Shown: in pieces, positions 9,107-18,592 of the stretch
Position numbering within the stretch: the first letter of the stretch is position 1
How the letters are laid out: each line of letters begins with the position of its first letter
Origin: Microbacterium flavum
GTDB lineage: Bacteria; Actinomycetota; Actinomycetes; Actinomycetales; Microbacteriaceae
DNA: 64,000 nucleotides
Assembly (NCBI RefSeq): GCF_018717645.1
Contig: NZ_JAFLHG010000002.1
Coordinates: 291,433 to 355,432, forward strand
Reading direction: 5' to 3'
Position numbers and translations under genes: made by a program
The notes under the pieces: model-generated
Database searches by the model: none
Told to the model about the DNA's origin: nothing
Seen by the model: the letters and a program-made list of their open reading frames with translations, nothing else

Positions 9107-10323
9107 TGGGCGCCGCCCTCCCGCTGGGCGATCCGGCGCCCCCCAGCGGCGCGCTGCCGGATGACCTCGACATCGACGGAGGCGCAGATTTCGGCGTCTA
9201 TCTGCACGTGCCGTTCTGTCGCGTGCGCTGCGGCTACTGCGACTTCAACACCTACACGGCCACCGAGCTGCGGGGCGCCCGGCAGGACGCCTACGCCGAC
9301 GAGGTCCTCCGCGAGATCGCCTTGTCGCGCGAGGTTCTCGCCGCGCGCGCGCCGCTGCGCCCCGCGCAGACCGTCTTCTTCGGAGGAGGGACCCCGACGC
9401 TCCTCCCCGCCGGCGATCTCGCCCGCATGCTGGAGGGGGTCCGCGGGGCCTTCGGGCTCGCTCCGGATGCCGAGGTCACGGTCGAGGCGAACCCCGACAC
9501 GGTGACCCCCGACCTCGCCCTCGCACTCGCCGAGGCCGGCGTGACCCGTCTGTCGATCGGGATGCAATCGGCAGTCCCGCACGTTCTGGCAGCCCTCGAC
9601 CGGACGCACGACCCGTCGAACGTGGGCACGGCCGTCGCCGCCGCCCGTGCGGCCGGTATGGATGTCAGCGTGGACCTCATCTACGGCGCGCCGGGGGAGT
9701 CGCTCGCCGACTGGGAGGAGTCCGTACGGACGGCGATGTCCCTCGCGCCCGATCACATCTCCGCCTACGCGCTCATCGTCGAGGACGGCACGCAGCTGGC
9801 CCGTCAGATCCGGCGCGGCGAGGTGCCCGCGCCCGACGATGACCTGCAGGCCGACATGTACGAGCTCGTCGACGATCTGCTCGCGGCCGGAGGATTCGGC
9901 TGGTACGAGGTGTCCAACTGGGCCCGGACGCCCGCTCACCGCTCGCGCCACAACCTCGCGTACTGGCGCGGCACGGACTGGTGGGGCTACGGCCCGGGCG
10001 CGCACAGTCATGTCGCCGGGCTCCGGTGGTGGAACGTGCGGCACCCCGCCGCGTATGCGCAGCGGCTCGCCGACAGCTCCTCGCCCGCCGCGGGCCGCGA
10101 GCGGCCCGACGAGGCCGCGCGTCGCCTGGAGGACGTGCTCCTGCGCTCGCGGATCGCCGAGGGCGTCGCCGTCTCGGAGCTCGAGGGGGAAGGGCGGCAC
10201 GCCGTGGCATCCCTCATCGCCGACGGCCTCATCGACGGCGCGGCGGCCGTCCGTGGCCGCGTCGTCCTCACGCGGCGCGGGCGCCTCCTCGCGGATGCCG
10301 TGGTGCGGGCACTGGCCGCGTGA
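9106..10323 (+). CDS. hemW: Radical SAM heme chaperone HemW (formerly coproporphyrinogen III oxidase-like)
   Basis: A 405-residue radical SAM protein. The [4Fe-4S] motif is CRVRCGYC, cysteines 38, 42 and 45 in the CX3CX2C spacing typical of HemN/HemW, followed by the FFGGGTPTLLP SAM-binding glycine motif and a C-terminal HemN domain (WWGYGPGAHSH). The family's N-terminal extra cysteine of true HemN is not evident, supporting the HemW heme-trafficking role. The start ATG overlaps the previous stop by one base. The frame is open further upstream but without HemW-like sequence. Adjacency to hrcA is common in actinobacteria. Confidence 0.95.
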   Translation: MGAALPLGDPAPPSGALPDDLDIDGGADFGVYLHVPFCRVRCGYCDFNTYTATELRGARQDAYADEVLREIALSREVLAARAPLRPAQTVFFGGGTPTLLPAGDLARMLEGVRGAFGLAPDAEVTVEANPDTVTPDLALALAEAGVTRLSIGMQSAVPHVLAALDRTHDPSNVGTAVAAARAAGMDVSVDLIYGAPGESLADWEESVRTAMSLAPDHISAYALIVEDGTQLARQIRRGEVPAPDDDLQADMYELVDDLLAAGGFGWYEVSNWARTPAHRSRHNLAYWRGTDWWGYGPGAHSHVAGLRWWNVRHPAAYAQRLADSSSPAAGRERPDEAARRLEDVLLRSRIAEGVAVSELEGEGRHAVASLIADGLIDGAAAVRGRVVLTRRGRLLADAVVRALAA

Positions 10324-10370
10324 GCGCGGCGCGCGGATCGTCTGAGCGCTGGGCCACAGCCCGATCGCGG

Positions 10371-10376
10371 TAAGAT
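10371..10376 (+). promoter_or_regulatory. -10 hexamer TAAGAT of the hrcA-dnaJ promoter
   Basis: TAAGAT directly abuts and overlaps by one base the 5' end of the CIRCE operator, so repressor bound at CIRCE would cover the transcription start. Confidence 0.6.
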
Positions 10377-10402
10377 TGGCACTCGACAGCTCGGAGTGCC
10401 AA
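10376..10402 (+). promoter_or_regulatory. CIRCE operator (HrcA binding site)
   Basis: A perfect 9-9-9 inverted repeat: TTGGCACTC, nine-base spacer, GAGTGCCAA. This is the classic CIRCE layout (consensus TTAGCACTC-N9-GAGTGCTAA), with G for A at the third position of the left arm and the matching change on the right. It sits 21 bp upstream of hrcA, so hrcA-dnaJ should be autoregulated and heat-inducible. Confidence 0.95.
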
Positions 10403-10423
10403 CCCTCGGGCGGAGGAGGAGTG

Positions 10424-11470
10424 ATGGTCTCGGAACGCGGCCTGCAGGTCCTCAGCGCGATCGTGCAGGACTACGTGGACACGAACGAGCCCGTCGGCAG
10501 CAAGACCATCGTCGACCGGCATCAGTTCGGCGTGTCCGCGGCGACCATCCGCAACGACATGGCCCTCCTCGAAGATGAGGAGCTGATCGCGGCGCCGCAC
10601 ACCTCGTCGGGTCGGGTGCCGACCGACAAGGGCTATCGCGTCTTCGTCGATCATCTCGCCGAGCTGCGCCCGTTGTCGGGCGCCCAGCGCGCAGCGATCT
10701 CGACCTTCCTCGCCGACCCCGCCGACCTCGACGACCTCCTGATGCGCACGGTGCGCGCTCTGACCCGACTCACGGGGCAGGTCGCGATCGTCCAGTACCC
10801 GTCGTTCGCGCGCGCGAGCGTGTCGCACGTCGAGTTCGTCCACCTCGGCGGCACACGCGTCGTCGTCATCGTCGTCACCGACACGGGCCGCGTGTCCCAG
10901 CGCGTCGCGTTCCTCCCGCATGAGCTCGGCGAGACCGAGGCGGCATCGGTGAAGCACGCGATCGCCGCGCTCGTCACGGGCAAGCCGGTCGCGGCGGCGG
11001 CTCAGGCGATCGCCGACCTCGACCTCCCGGCGGAAGCGTCCACGCCGTCCTCGCGCGTCGACGACGCGGTGCGGATCGTGGCCCGGATCGTCGCCGAAGA
11101 GCTGGAGGACTTCCGCCAGGACAAGCTCGTCATGGCGGGCAGCGCGACCCTCGCGCGGCGCGAGGGCGACTTCCGAGGGAGCATCTACCCACTCCTGGAG
11201 GCCATCGAGGAGCAGGTGACCCTCCTGCGCCTCATGGGCGAGATGGTCGCCGACGACAAGGGGCTCGCCGCCAGCATCGGGCGAGAGAACGCCGACTTCG
11301 GGCTCGCGGAGGCGTCGGTCGTGACGAGCGACTACGACGGCGCCGGCATCCGTTCCCGCCTCGGACTGCTCGGTCCGATGCGCATGGACTACCCCACCAA
11401 CCTCGCGGCGGTCCGTGCCGTCGCGCATTACCTCAGCCGTCTGCTCGACGAGGACGACACGTCCCGCTGA
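10424..11470 (+). CDS. hrcA: Heat-inducible transcription repressor HrcA
   Basis: A 348-residue repressor. The N-terminal winged helix contains the family signature PVGSKTI...[12 protein letters not shown], followed by [12 protein letters not shown], with the C-terminal HrcA domain ending in [13 protein letters not shown]. It binds CIRCE (present just upstream) and releases it when unfolded proteins titrate GroEL. ATG at 10424 is chosen because GGAGGAGGA (10412-10420) is well placed; an adjacent in-frame GTG at 10421 is too close to it. dnaJ follows after 53 bp. Confidence 0.98.
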   Translation: MVSERGLQVLSAIVQDYVDTNEPVGSKTIVDRHQFGVSAATIRNDMALLEDEELIAAPHTSSGRVPTDKGYRVFVDHLAELRPLSGAQRAAISTFLADPADLDDLLMRTVRALTRLTGQVAIVQYPSFARASVSHVEFVHLGGTRVVVIVVTDTGRVSQRVAFLPHELGETEAASVKHAIAALVTGKPVAAAAQAIADLDLPAEASTPSSRVDDAVRIVARIVAEELEDFRQDKLVMAGSATLARREGDFRGSIYPLLEAIEEQVTLLRLMGEMVADDKGLAASIGRENADFGLAEASVVTSDYDGAGIRSRLGLLGPMRMDYPTNLAAVRAVAHYLSRLLDEDDTSR

Positions 11471-11523
11471 GCGGAGATCATACGTACGACCGGCCGCGCG
11501 GCGCGCGGTCACGAAAGGCGATT

Positions 11524-12636
11524 GTGGCCGACCACTACGAAGTCCTGGGCGTCTCCCGCGACGCCTCGCCCGAGGAGATCAAGAAGGCGTACCGCCGTCT
11601 GGCGCGCGAGCTCCACCCCGACGTGAACCCCGGGGAGGATGCCTCCGAGCGCTTCAAGCTCGTCACCCACGCGTATGACGTGCTCAGTGACCCCGAGCAG
11701 CGTCAGCGCTACGACATGGGCGGCGACGGCTCGCCGTTCGGCGCGGGCGGCGCGGGCTTCGGCGGGTTCGGGGACATCTTCGAGACCTTCTTCGGCGGCG
11801 GCGGGGGAGCCCGTGCCGGCCGTCCCCGCTCGCGCCGCGAGCGTGGTCAGGACGCCCTGGTGAGGGTCACCCTCGACCTGAAGGACGTCGTCTTCGGGAC
11901 GCACCGCGACATCGAGGTCGATACCGCCGTCCTCTGCGAGACGTGCGACGGCTCCTGCTGCCAGCCCGGCACCCAGCCCGTGACATGCGACATCTGCCAC
12001 GGCGCCGGGCACGTGCAGCGGACCGTGCGAAGCCTCCTCGGCAACGTCGTCACCTCCCAGCCCTGCACCACCTGCCAGGGCTACGGCACGACGATCCCGT
12101 ACCCGTGCGCGACCTGCCAGGGTCAGGGCCGCGTGCGCGCGCGCCGCACCGTCTCCGTCGACATCCCCGGCGGCGTCGAGACCGGGCTGCGCCTGCAGCT
12201 GCCCGGATCGGGCGAGGTCGGACCCGCCGGCGGCCCGCACGGGGACCTGTACCTCGAGGTGACCGTCGCGCACGACGAGATCTTCAGCCGCGAGGGCGAC
12301 GACCTGCTCGCGACGCTCGAGGTCTCCATGCCGGACGCGATCCTCGGCTCCACGGCGACGATCACCTCCCTCGACGGCGACGTCGACCTCGAGGTGCGCG
12401 CCGGGGTGCAGTCGGGCGATGTCCTCACGATCAAGGGGCGCGGCATCACGCCGCTGCGCGGCGGGAACCGCGGCGACCTCCGGGTGGGAGTCCAGGTCGT
12501 CACGCCGACCAAGCTCGGCCCTCGGGAGCGCGCGCTCATCGAGGACTTCGCGAAGAAGACGAAGGCGCCCGCACCGCAGCTGGCGCAGTTCCATCAGGGC
12601 CTGTTCTCCAAGCTCCGCGACCGCCTCCGGGGCTGA
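11524..12636 (+). CDS. dnaJ: Chaperone DnaJ (DnaJ2-type)
   Basis: A 370-residue type I J-protein. It has a J-domain with HPD (residues 35-37), a Gly/Phe-rich linker ([12 protein letters not shown]), a zinc-binding domain with four cysteine repeats and a C-terminal substrate-binding domain. It delivers clients to DnaK. The first zinc repeat reads CETCDGSC, the others [16 protein letters not shown] and CATCQGQG; the first therefore ends in Cys instead of Gly. Start GTG at 11524 follows AAAGGCG. Pairing with hrcA in one transcription unit is standard for actinobacterial DnaJ2, and rsmE begins one base after its stop. Confidence 0.97.
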   Translation: MADHYEVLGVSRDASPEEIKKAYRRLARELHPDVNPGEDASERFKLVTHAYDVLSDPEQRQRYDMGGDGSPFGAGGAGFGGFGDIFETFFGGGGGARAGRPRSRRERGQDALVRVTLDLKDVVFGTHRDIEVDTAVLCETCDGSCCQPGTQPVTCDICHGAGHVQRTVRSLLGNVVTSQPCTTCQGYGTTIPYPCATCQGQGRVRARRTVSVDIPGGVETGLRLQLPGSGEVGPAGGPHGDLYLEVTVAHDEIFSREGDDLLATLEVSMPDAILGSTATITSLDGDVDLEVRAGVQSGDVLTIKGRGITPLRGGNRGDLRVGVQVVTPTKLGPRERALIEDFAKKTKAPAPQLAQFHQGLFSKLRDRLRG

Positions 12637-12637
12637 G

Positions 12638-13363
12638 ATGGCGCTGCACTTCCTCGTCGAGAGCGTCCCCGACGGCGATCGCGTCGAGCTCACCGGAGCC
12701 GAGGCGCACCACGCCGCCGTCGTGCGGCGCGTCCGCCCGGGCGAAGAGGTCACCGTCGGCGACGGGCGGGGCGTGTGGCTCACCGGTCTGGTCGAGGAGG
12801 CGGCCTCCGGGCGCGTCGCCATCCGGATCGACGCCCGCGTGGACGTCGCGGCGCCCTCCCCGAGGCTCGTGCTCGTGCAGGCGCTCGCGAAGGGCGACCG
12901 CGACGAGCTCGCGGTCCAAGCGGCGACCGAACTCGGCGTGGACGAGATCGTGCCGTGGCAGGCCGCCCGCAGCATCTCGCGGTGGAGTGCCGAGAAGGCG
13001 GCCAAGGGGGTCGCACGGTGGGGCACCATCGTGCGGGAGGCGGCCAAGCAGGCGCACCGCGCCTGGGTGCCGACGGTCTCCGCACCCGTCACCACGGCCC
13101 AGCTCGCCGCCCGCGCCGGGGCGCGGCTCCTCGTGCTCGAGCCGACGGCATCCCTGCCCCTGTCCGCGCTGACGCTGGAGCATGCGGACACGCGCGACCT
13201 CGTCCTCGTCGTTGGCCCGGAGGGCGGGATCGCTCCCGAGGAGATCGCCGCGCTCACGGATGCCGGAGGCGAGGCCGTGCGCCTCGGCGCGACGGTGCTG
13301 CGCACCTCGACCGCGGGGCCTGCCGCTCTCGCGCTCCTGAACGCGCGGCTCGGCCGGTGGTGA
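12638..13363 (+). CDS. rsmE: 16S rRNA m3U1498 methyltransferase RsmE
   Basis: A 241-residue SPOUT methyltransferase that N3-methylates U1498 of 16S rRNA using SAM. The N-terminal PUA-like domain (EAHHAAVVRRVRPGEEV) precedes the knotted SPOUT domain, seen in ELGVDEIVPWQAARS, the SAM loop VVGPEGGIAPEEI and LGATVLRTSTAGPAAL. ATG at 12638 begins one base after the dnaJ stop; the open frame upstream is dnaJ shadow. It is cotranscribed with dnaJ as usual in this group. Confidence 0.95.
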   Translation: MALHFLVESVPDGDRVELTGAEAHHAAVVRRVRPGEEVTVGDGRGVWLTGLVEEAASGRVAIRIDARVDVAAPSPRLVLVQALAKGDRDELAVQAATELGVDEIVPWQAARSISRWSAEKAAKGVARWGTIVREAAKQAHRAWVPTVSAPVTTAQLAARAGARLLVLEPTASLPLSALTLEHADTRDLVLVVGPEGGIAPEEIAALTDAGGEAVRLGATVLRTSTAGPAALALLNARLGRW

Positions 13364-13402
13364 CGCCGCGGCCGACTCCGGTCCGCTCCGACACCCGCGC
13401 CA

Positions 13403-13408
13403 TAGACT
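13403..13408 (+). promoter_or_regulatory. -10 hexamer TAGACT, leaderless promoter of HIT gene
   Basis: TAGACT ends 7 nt before the ATG at 13416 and there is no Shine-Dalgarno. This suggests an internal leaderless promoter driving HIT-phoH-ybeY-CBS-era. Confidence 0.55.
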
Positions 13409-13415
13409 GGATGGC

Positions 13416-13763
13416 ATGAGCGAGCCGTCGATCTTCACCCGCATCCTCGCAGGGGAGATCCCTTCCGAGATCATCGCCGAGACCGAGAACGTCTTCGCGA
13501 TCCGCGACATCGCGCCCCAGGCGCCCGTGCACCTCCTCGTCATCCCGAAGAGCGCCGAGTACCGGAATGTCGTCGAGCTCGCAGCGGGGGACCCCGCCCT
13601 CCTGACCGAGATGATCGGCCTTGCGAACGCGCTCGCCGCCGAGCAGGGCGACGGCGATTTCCGCCTCATCTTCAACACCGGCCCGCACGCCGGCCAGACC
13701 GTCTTCCATGTGCACGCCCACGTGCTCTCCGGAGGGCTGACCGAAGGGAGCCTCGGTGGCTGA
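13416..13763 (+). CDS. HIT family nucleotide-binding protein
   Basis: A 115-residue histidine-triad protein. The HIT motif HVHAHVLSG (H-phi-H-phi-H-phi-phi) is near the C-terminus and the N-terminal helix-strand IFTRILAGEIP is typical of the Hint branch. It probably hydrolyses nucleoside phosphoramidates or AMP-lysine-type adducts; the physiological substrate is unknown. The length is normal for HinT. The upstream ATG at 13411 is followed by a stop after one codon. The 3' end overlaps the phoH-like start by 8 bp. Confidence 0.93.
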   Translation: MSEPSIFTRILAGEIPSEIIAETENVFAIRDIAPQAPVHLLVIPKSAEYRNVVELAAGDPALLTEMIGLANALAAEQGDGDFRLIFNTGPHAGQTVFHVHAHVLSGGLTEGSLGG

Positions 13764-14868
13764 TCCCTCCGAGCCCACGCCCGACGACGCGCCCGAGGCG
13801 GATGTCGTCGAGCGCATCTACGCCGACGGCGTCGCCATGGTCCAGCTCCTCGGCCCGCAGGACCGGCTCCTGCGCGTCGTCGAGCGCGAGCACCCGCTCG
13901 TCCAGGTGCACGTCCGCGGAAACGAGATCACCCTCGCGGGCGCGTCCGGCGACGTCGCCCGCGCGCGCGACCTCGTCGATGAGCTCATCGCCCTCTCGCG
14001 CAGCGGTCAGGGACTCGACCCGTCCGATGTCGTCACGAGCGACCGCATCCTCCGGAGCGAGGGCGGGCCGCGCCCGTCGGAGGTCCTCGGCGAGGCGATC
14101 CTGTCCTCACGGGGCCGGGTCATCCGGCCCAAGACCGTCGGTCAGAAGGCCTACGTCGACGCGATCGACGAGAACACGATCACGTTCGGGATCGGCCCCG
14201 CCGGCACGGGGAAGACCTACCTCGCGATGGCGAAGGCCGTCCAGGCGCTGCAGCGCAAGGAAGTCAGCCGGATCATCCTGTCGCGCCCCGCGATCGAGGC
14301 GGGGGAGCGCCTCGGGTTCCTGCCGGGCACTCTCAACGACAAGATCGACCCGTACCTGCGGCCCCTGTACGACGCGCTCAACGAGATGATGGACCCCGAG
14401 ATCGTGCCGAAGCTCATGGCGTCGGGCACGATCGAGGTCGCGCCGCTGGCGTACATGCGCGGACGAACGCTGAACGACTCCTTCGTCGTGCTCGACGAGG
14501 CCCAGAACACGACTCCCGAGCAGATGAAGATGTTCCTCACGCGCCTCGGGTTCGGGACGCGGATGGTGGTCACCGGCGACATCACCCAGATCGACCTGCC
14601 GCAGGGCGCGTCGGGCCTTCGCCTCGTGACGCGCGTGCTGGGCGAGATCGACGACATCCACTTCAGCTACCTCACGAGCGACGACGTCGTGCGGCACACC
14701 CTGGTCGGGCGGATCGTCGACGCCTACACGGAGTACGACGAGAAGCGACTGGCCTCACGGCGCGAGCGCGACGAGGCATCCGAATTCGCGAATCGCGCCG
14801 AACGGCGTGGGCGGCCCTCCCGCCCCGGCGGACCGCGCGACCATCTCCCCAAGCGAGGCATGTCATGA
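13756..14868 (+). CDS. phoH: PhoH family ATPase
   Basis: A 370-residue PhoH-like P-loop ATPase. An N-terminal KH-like region (about 20-85) precedes the PhoH domain. Walker A is GPAGTGKTYLA (about 155) and Walker B is VVLDEAQN, followed by TGDITQIDLP. It is thought to act as an RNA helicase or nuclease-associated ATPase in RNA processing. The GTG start lies inside the end of the HIT gene, and its stop overlaps the ybeY ATG (ATGA). phoH-ybeY coupling is a conserved arrangement that supports a role in rRNA maturation. Confidence 0.95.
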   Translation: MADPSEPTPDDAPEADVVERIYADGVAMVQLLGPQDRLLRVVEREHPLVQVHVRGNEITLAGASGDVARARDLVDELIALSRSGQGLDPSDVVTSDRILRSEGGPRPSEVLGEAILSSRGRVIRPKTVGQKAYVDAIDENTITFGIGPAGTGKTYLAMAKAVQALQRKEVSRIILSRPAIEAGERLGFLPGTLNDKIDPYLRPLYDALNEMMDPEIVPKLMASGTIEVAPLAYMRGRTLNDSFVVLDEAQNTTPEQMKMFLTRLGFGTRMVVTGDITQIDLPQGASGLRLVTRVLGEIDDIHFSYLTSDDVVRHTLVGRIVDAYTEYDEKRLASRRERDEASEFANRAERRGRPSRPGGPRDHLPKRGMS

Positions 14869-15332
14869 CGATCGAGATCACCAACGAGTCCGGCGTCGAC
14901 GTCGATGAGACGGTGCTGCTGCGCCTCACGGAGCACAACCTCGCCGAGCTGCACGTGAGCCCGGATGCCGATGTCGCGATCCTCCTCGTCGACGAGGGCG
15001 CCATGGAGGCCCTGCACGTGCAGTGGATGGACGAGCCCGGACCGACCGACGTCCTCAGCTTCCCCATGGACGAACTGCGCCCCGGCACGCAGGAGCAGCC
15101 GACGCCCGCCGGCCTCCTCGGTGACATCGTGCTGTGCCCGCAGGTCGCCGAGACGCAGGCCGTCGCGGCGAAGCACTCCACGCTCGACGAGCTGATCCTC
15201 CTGACGACGCACGGCACGCTCCACCTCCTCGGCTTCGATCACGCCGAGCCCGCCGAGGAGCGCGAGATGTTCGGCCTGCAGCGCGAGCTCATCGCGGCGT
15301 TCCACTCGGCCGAACGCCGACGGCGCGCATGA
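14865..15332 (+). CDS. ybeY: Endoribonuclease YbeY (16S rRNA 3' end maturation)
   Basis: A 155-residue zinc endoribonuclease. The metal site is the H-x3-H-x5-H motif HGTLHLLGFDH, and the conserved WMDEPGPTDVLSFPM block lies upstream. It matures the 3' end of 16S rRNA and takes part in ribosome quality control. Its ATG overlaps the phoH stop and its stop overlaps the next gene's ATG (both ATGA), so translation is probably coupled. Confidence 0.96.
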   Translation: MTIEITNESGVDVDETVLLRLTEHNLAELHVSPDADVAILLVDEGAMEALHVQWMDEPGPTDVLSFPMDELRPGTQEQPTPAGLLGDIVLCPQVAETQAVAAKHSTLDELILLTTHGTLHLLGFDHAEPAEEREMFGLQRELIAAFHSAERRRRA

Positions 15333-16678
15333 CCGTCGCGCTGCTGCTCGTCGCCGCTGCTCTGCTGGTGGCGCTCGGCGGACTGATGGCGGCTCTCGAC
15401 GCCGCCCTGGGCGTCACCTCGCGCAGCGACCTCATCGACTCCGCCGCCACCGGGCGCAGCGGCACGTCGCTCCTGCGTATCGCGGCCGATCCGGAGGCGC
15501 ACGGCAATGCGGTGGTGTTCATCCGCATCCTCGCCGAGACGACGGCCGCTGTCCTCGTCACCGCCGCGTTCACGTCGCTCTTCGACAGCATCTGGTGGGC
15601 GATGCTCGCCGCGGCGATCCTCATGACAGCCGTGTCGTTCGTCCTCGTCGGCGCGAGCCCCCGCGCCGTGGGCCGCCAGCACGCGCGGGGGCTCCTCCGC
15701 GCGTTCGCCCCGATCGTGCGCGGCGCCCGCATCGTCCTCGGCCCCCTCGCGCATCTCCTCGTCGTCGTCGGCAACCGGGTCACCCCCGGGATCCCGCGCG
15801 GCAGCTCCTTCGCCAGCGAGGAGCAGCTGCTGTCGATGGTCGACGAGGCCGCGTCGCAGGATCTCATCGAGGAGGATGACCGCGAGCTCATCCACTCCGT
15901 GTTCGACTTCACCGACACCTTCGTCCGCGCCGTGATGGTTCCGCGCACCGACATGGTGACGATGGATGCCGGCGCGACGACGCAAGAGGCCATGCGCCTC
16001 TTCCTCGACCGCGGTGTGTCGCGCGTGCCCGTCGCCGACGGCGAGGCGGATGACATCACCGGCGTCGTCTACCTCAAGGACCTCGTGCAGTTCGCCTTCC
16101 GCGACGAGTCGGCGTGGCGCGACGCGCCCGTCGCCCAGATCGCCCGGCCGGCGGTCTTCGTGCCCGAGTCGATGAAGGCCGAGACGCTCCTGCAGCAGAT
16201 GAAGCGGGATGCCGTGCACGTATGCCTCGTCGTGGACGAGTACGGCGGCGTCGCCGGGCTCGTGACGCTGGAGGATCTCATCGAGGAGCTGGTCGGCGAG
16301 ATCGCCGACGAGTACGACCCGCGATCGAACGAGATCGTCGACCTCGGCGACGGCCGCTACCGCGTCAGCGCGCGTCTCGGCCTCGACGAGGTCGGTGAGC
16401 TGTTCGACACCGACCTCGACGACGAGGACGTGGACTCGATCGGCGGTCTCCTCGGAAAGCTCATCGGGCGCGTGCCGCTCCCGGGCTCGACCGCGGAGTA
16501 CGGCGGCGTCCTGATCACCGGGGGCACCTCGCGCGGTCGAGGTCGCGGTCTTGAGACGGTGTTCGTCGAACGTTCCGCGGCGCTCGCCGACGCGGACGAG
16601 GCCTTCGGGGGGCGCGCGCCCCGCACCGGGTCGATCCCGCTCCCGCGGGTGTCCGCGCGCACGGAGGAGGAGAGATGA
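15329..16678 (+). CDS. CNNM/CorC-HlyC family membrane protein with CBS pair
   Basis: A 449-residue protein with three parts: an N-terminal DUF21/CNNM membrane domain with three to four hydrophobic helices (1 to about 140), a CBS-domain pair (DFTDTFVRAVMVPRTDMVTMDA ... YGGVAGLVTLEDLIEELVGEI) and a C-terminal CorC_HlyC domain. Homologues are linked to Mg2+/Co2+ export, with adenine nucleotides sensed at the CBS pair. It is often annotated hemolysin, but nothing indicates haemolysis. ATG at 15329 overlaps the ybeY stop and its own stop overlaps era (ATGA). Confidence 0.93.
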   Translation: MTVALLLVAAALLVALGGLMAALDAALGVTSRSDLIDSAATGRSGTSLLRIAADPEAHGNAVVFIRILAETTAAVLVTAAFTSLFDSIWWAMLAAAILMTAVSFVLVGASPRAVGRQHARGLLRAFAPIVRGARIVLGPLAHLLVVVGNRVTPGIPRGSSFASEEQLLSMVDEAASQDLIEEDDRELIHSVFDFTDTFVRAVMVPRTDMVTMDAGATTQEAMRLFLDRGVSRVPVADGEADDITGVVYLKDLVQFAFRDESAWRDAPVAQIARPAVFVPESMKAETLLQQMKRDAVHVCLVVDEYGGVAGLVTLEDLIEELVGEIADEYDPRSNEIVDLGDGRYRVSARLGLDEVGELFDTDLDDEDVDSIGGLLGKLIGRVPLPGSTAEYGGVLITGGTSRGRGRGLETVFVERSAALADADEAFGGRAPRTGSIPLPRVSARTEEER

Positions 16679-17568
16679 CCGAGCACAGGTCCGGATTCGT
16701 GACGTTCGTGGGTCGCCCGAACGTCGGCAAGTCGACGCTGACAAACGCGCTCGTGGGTGAGAAGGTCGCGATCACGTCCGACAAGCCGCAGACGACCCGC
16801 CGCGCGATCCGCGGCATCCTGAACCGCCCCGGCGGGCAGCTCGTCATCGTCGACACCCCCGGCATCCACAAGCCGCGCACCCTCCTGGGCGAGCGGCTGA
16901 ACCATCTCGTCGAGCAGGTGCTCGGCGATGTCGACGCGATCGGCTTCCTCGTGCCCGCCACCGAGAAGGTGGGGCCGGGCGACCGGCGCATCGCCGCGTC
17001 TCTGGACGGCTATCGCCGTGCGAAGAAGATCGCGATCGTGACGAAGACCGACATCGCCTCGCGCGAGGAGATCACCGATCGACTGATGGAGGTCGACGCG
17101 CTCCGCGAGGACTGGGACGCCGTCATCCCCCTCTCCGCCGTCGCCGGCTCGCAGCTGGACGTCCTCGCCGATGAGCTGCTCAGCCTCATGCCGGAGGGGC
17201 CCGCTCTCTACGAGGACGGCGTCGTGACGGACGAGTCCCTCGAGGACCGCATCGCCGAGATCATCCGCGAGGCGGCGCTGGAGGGCGTCCGCGACGAGCT
17301 GCCGCACTCGATCGCCGTGACGATCGAGGACATCGCCGACCGCGAGGACAGCGACCTCACCGACATCCACGCCAACGTCGTCGTGGAGCGGGACAGTCAG
17401 AAGGCGATCATCATCGGGCACAAGGGATCGCGGCTGGCCGGGGTCGGCGCGCGGGCGCGCGCGCAGATCGAGCCGCTCCTCGGGCGTCGGGTCTTCCTCA
17501 AGCTGCACGTCCGCGTCGCCAAGGAATGGCAGCGCGATCCGAAGCAGCTCGGACGGCTCGGTTTCTGA
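16675..17568 (+). CDS. era: GTPase Era (30S assembly factor)
   Basis: A 297-residue protein with an N-terminal GTPase domain (G1 GRPNVGKST at 13-21, DTPGIHKPR, G4) and a C-terminal KH domain (ERDSQKAIIIGHKGSRLAGVGARAR) that binds the 16S rRNA 3' end. G4 reads TKTD instead of NKxD, a variant seen in other actinobacterial Era proteins. It follows ybeY in a ribosome-maturation operon. The start overlaps the previous stop by 4 bp, and its stop overlaps the reductase start by one base. Confidence 0.97.
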   Translation: MTEHRSGFVTFVGRPNVGKSTLTNALVGEKVAITSDKPQTTRRAIRGILNRPGGQLVIVDTPGIHKPRTLLGERLNHLVEQVLGDVDAIGFLVPATEKVGPGDRRIAASLDGYRRAKKIAIVTKTDIASREEITDRLMEVDALREDWDAVIPLSAVAGSQLDVLADELLSLMPEGPALYEDGVVTDESLEDRIAEIIREAALEGVRDELPHSIAVTIEDIADREDSDLTDIHANVVVERDSQKAIIIGHKGSRLAGVGARARAQIEPLLGRRVFLKLHVRVAKEWQRDPKQLGRLGF

Positions 17569-18503
17569 TGGCCCGCGGGTGGATCGCCCGCCGGCCCGGG
17601 CCGCCGCGCTCGTGGCAGCTCGCGGAGGTGCCGGTGCCCGCGCCCGGACCGGGCGAGGTCACGATCCGGGTGCGCGCGGCGGGCGTCAATCCCGCGGACG
17701 CCAAGCACGTGGCCACCGAGAGCGGCCAGGACTGGCCGGTCGCGATCGGGTACGAGGTCTCCGGCGAGATCACCGGGGTCGGCCCCGATACGAGGATCGG
17801 CTCGGGTGCCGTCGCCGTCGGTGACGAGGTCCTCGCCTTCCGCATCGGGGGCGGCTACTCCTCGGCGGTGACCGTGGCGGCCGAGAAGGTGTTCCACAAG
17901 CCCGCGACCCTGACGCATCCCGAGGCCGCGAACCTGCTGCTGACCGGCACCACCGCCGCCGAGATGCTCGCCGTCGTCGCGGCGGCACCGGGGGACACGG
18001 TGCTCCTGCACGGCGCCTCGGGCGCCGTCGGCGTCAGCGTGCTGCAGCAGGCGGCCGCCCGCGGCATCCGCGTGATCGGCACGGCGGCGGAGGGCTCGTT
18101 CGACCGCGTGCGTCGTTTCGGCGGGATCCCGATCACCTACGGGCCGGGTCTGCGCGAGCGCGTGCTCGCGGCCGCCGGCGACGTTCCGATCGCCGCGGCG
18201 CTGGATGCCGTCGGCACCGACGAGGCGATCGACGTGTCACTCGCACTCGTCGCGGACCGCTCGCGGATCGTCACGATCGCCGCCCGCGGGCGAGCGGAGG
18301 ACGACGGCATCCGGTGGATCGCCGGGTCGCTCCCCGACAGCGCGCGGTTCCGGGATGCCGTCCGGCCCGCCCTGATCGAGGCCGCCGCGGCGGGGACCCT
18401 CCTCGTCCCGATCGCCGCGACGTTCCCGCTCGGAGAGGCACCGGGCGCGCTCGAGCTGCTCGCGAGCGGCCACCCCGGCGGCGCACTCGCGCTGCTGCCC
18501 TGA
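17568..18503 (+). CDS. NADP-dependent MDR-family oxidoreductase (quinone reductase-like)
   Basis: A 311-residue medium-chain dehydrogenase/reductase. A GroES-like N-domain (PGEVTIRVRAAGVNPADAKHVA, with YEVSGEITGVG) precedes a Rossmann domain with the nucleotide motif LLHGASGAVGVSV. The catalytic zinc ligands of alcohol dehydrogenases are missing, which fits the zeta-crystallin/quinone reductase branch. The TGATG junction with era suggests coupled translation, although a functional link to ribosome assembly is not expected. Confidence 0.88.
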   Translation: MARGWIARRPGPPRSWQLAEVPVPAPGPGEVTIRVRAAGVNPADAKHVATESGQDWPVAIGYEVSGEITGVGPDTRIGSGAVAVGDEVLAFRIGGGYSSAVTVAAEKVFHKPATLTHPEAANLLLTGTTAAEMLAVVAAAPGDTVLLHGASGAVGVSVLQQAAARGIRVIGTAAEGSFDRVRRFGGIPITYGPGLRERVLAAAGDVPIAAALDAVGTDEAIDVSLALVADRSRIVTIAARGRAEDDGIRWIAGSLPDSARFRDAVRPALIEAAAAGTLLVPIAATFPLGEAPGALELLASGHPGGALALLP

Positions 18504-18551
18504 CGCCCCCGCGTCCCGGCGGCGTCGTGATCCCGATCGGATCGAAGGGTG

Positions 18552-18557
18552 TACTCT
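18552..18557 (+). promoter_or_regulatory. -10 hexamer TACTCT upstream of leuA leader
   Basis: TACTCT (TAnnnT) ends 6 nt before the ATG of the leader peptide, so transcription should start on or next to that ATG. No convincing -35 is visible. Confidence 0.5.
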
Positions 18558-18563
18558 TTCTGC

Positions 18564-18592
18564 ATGCGCTTCGGCCAGCTCCTTCTTAGCTG

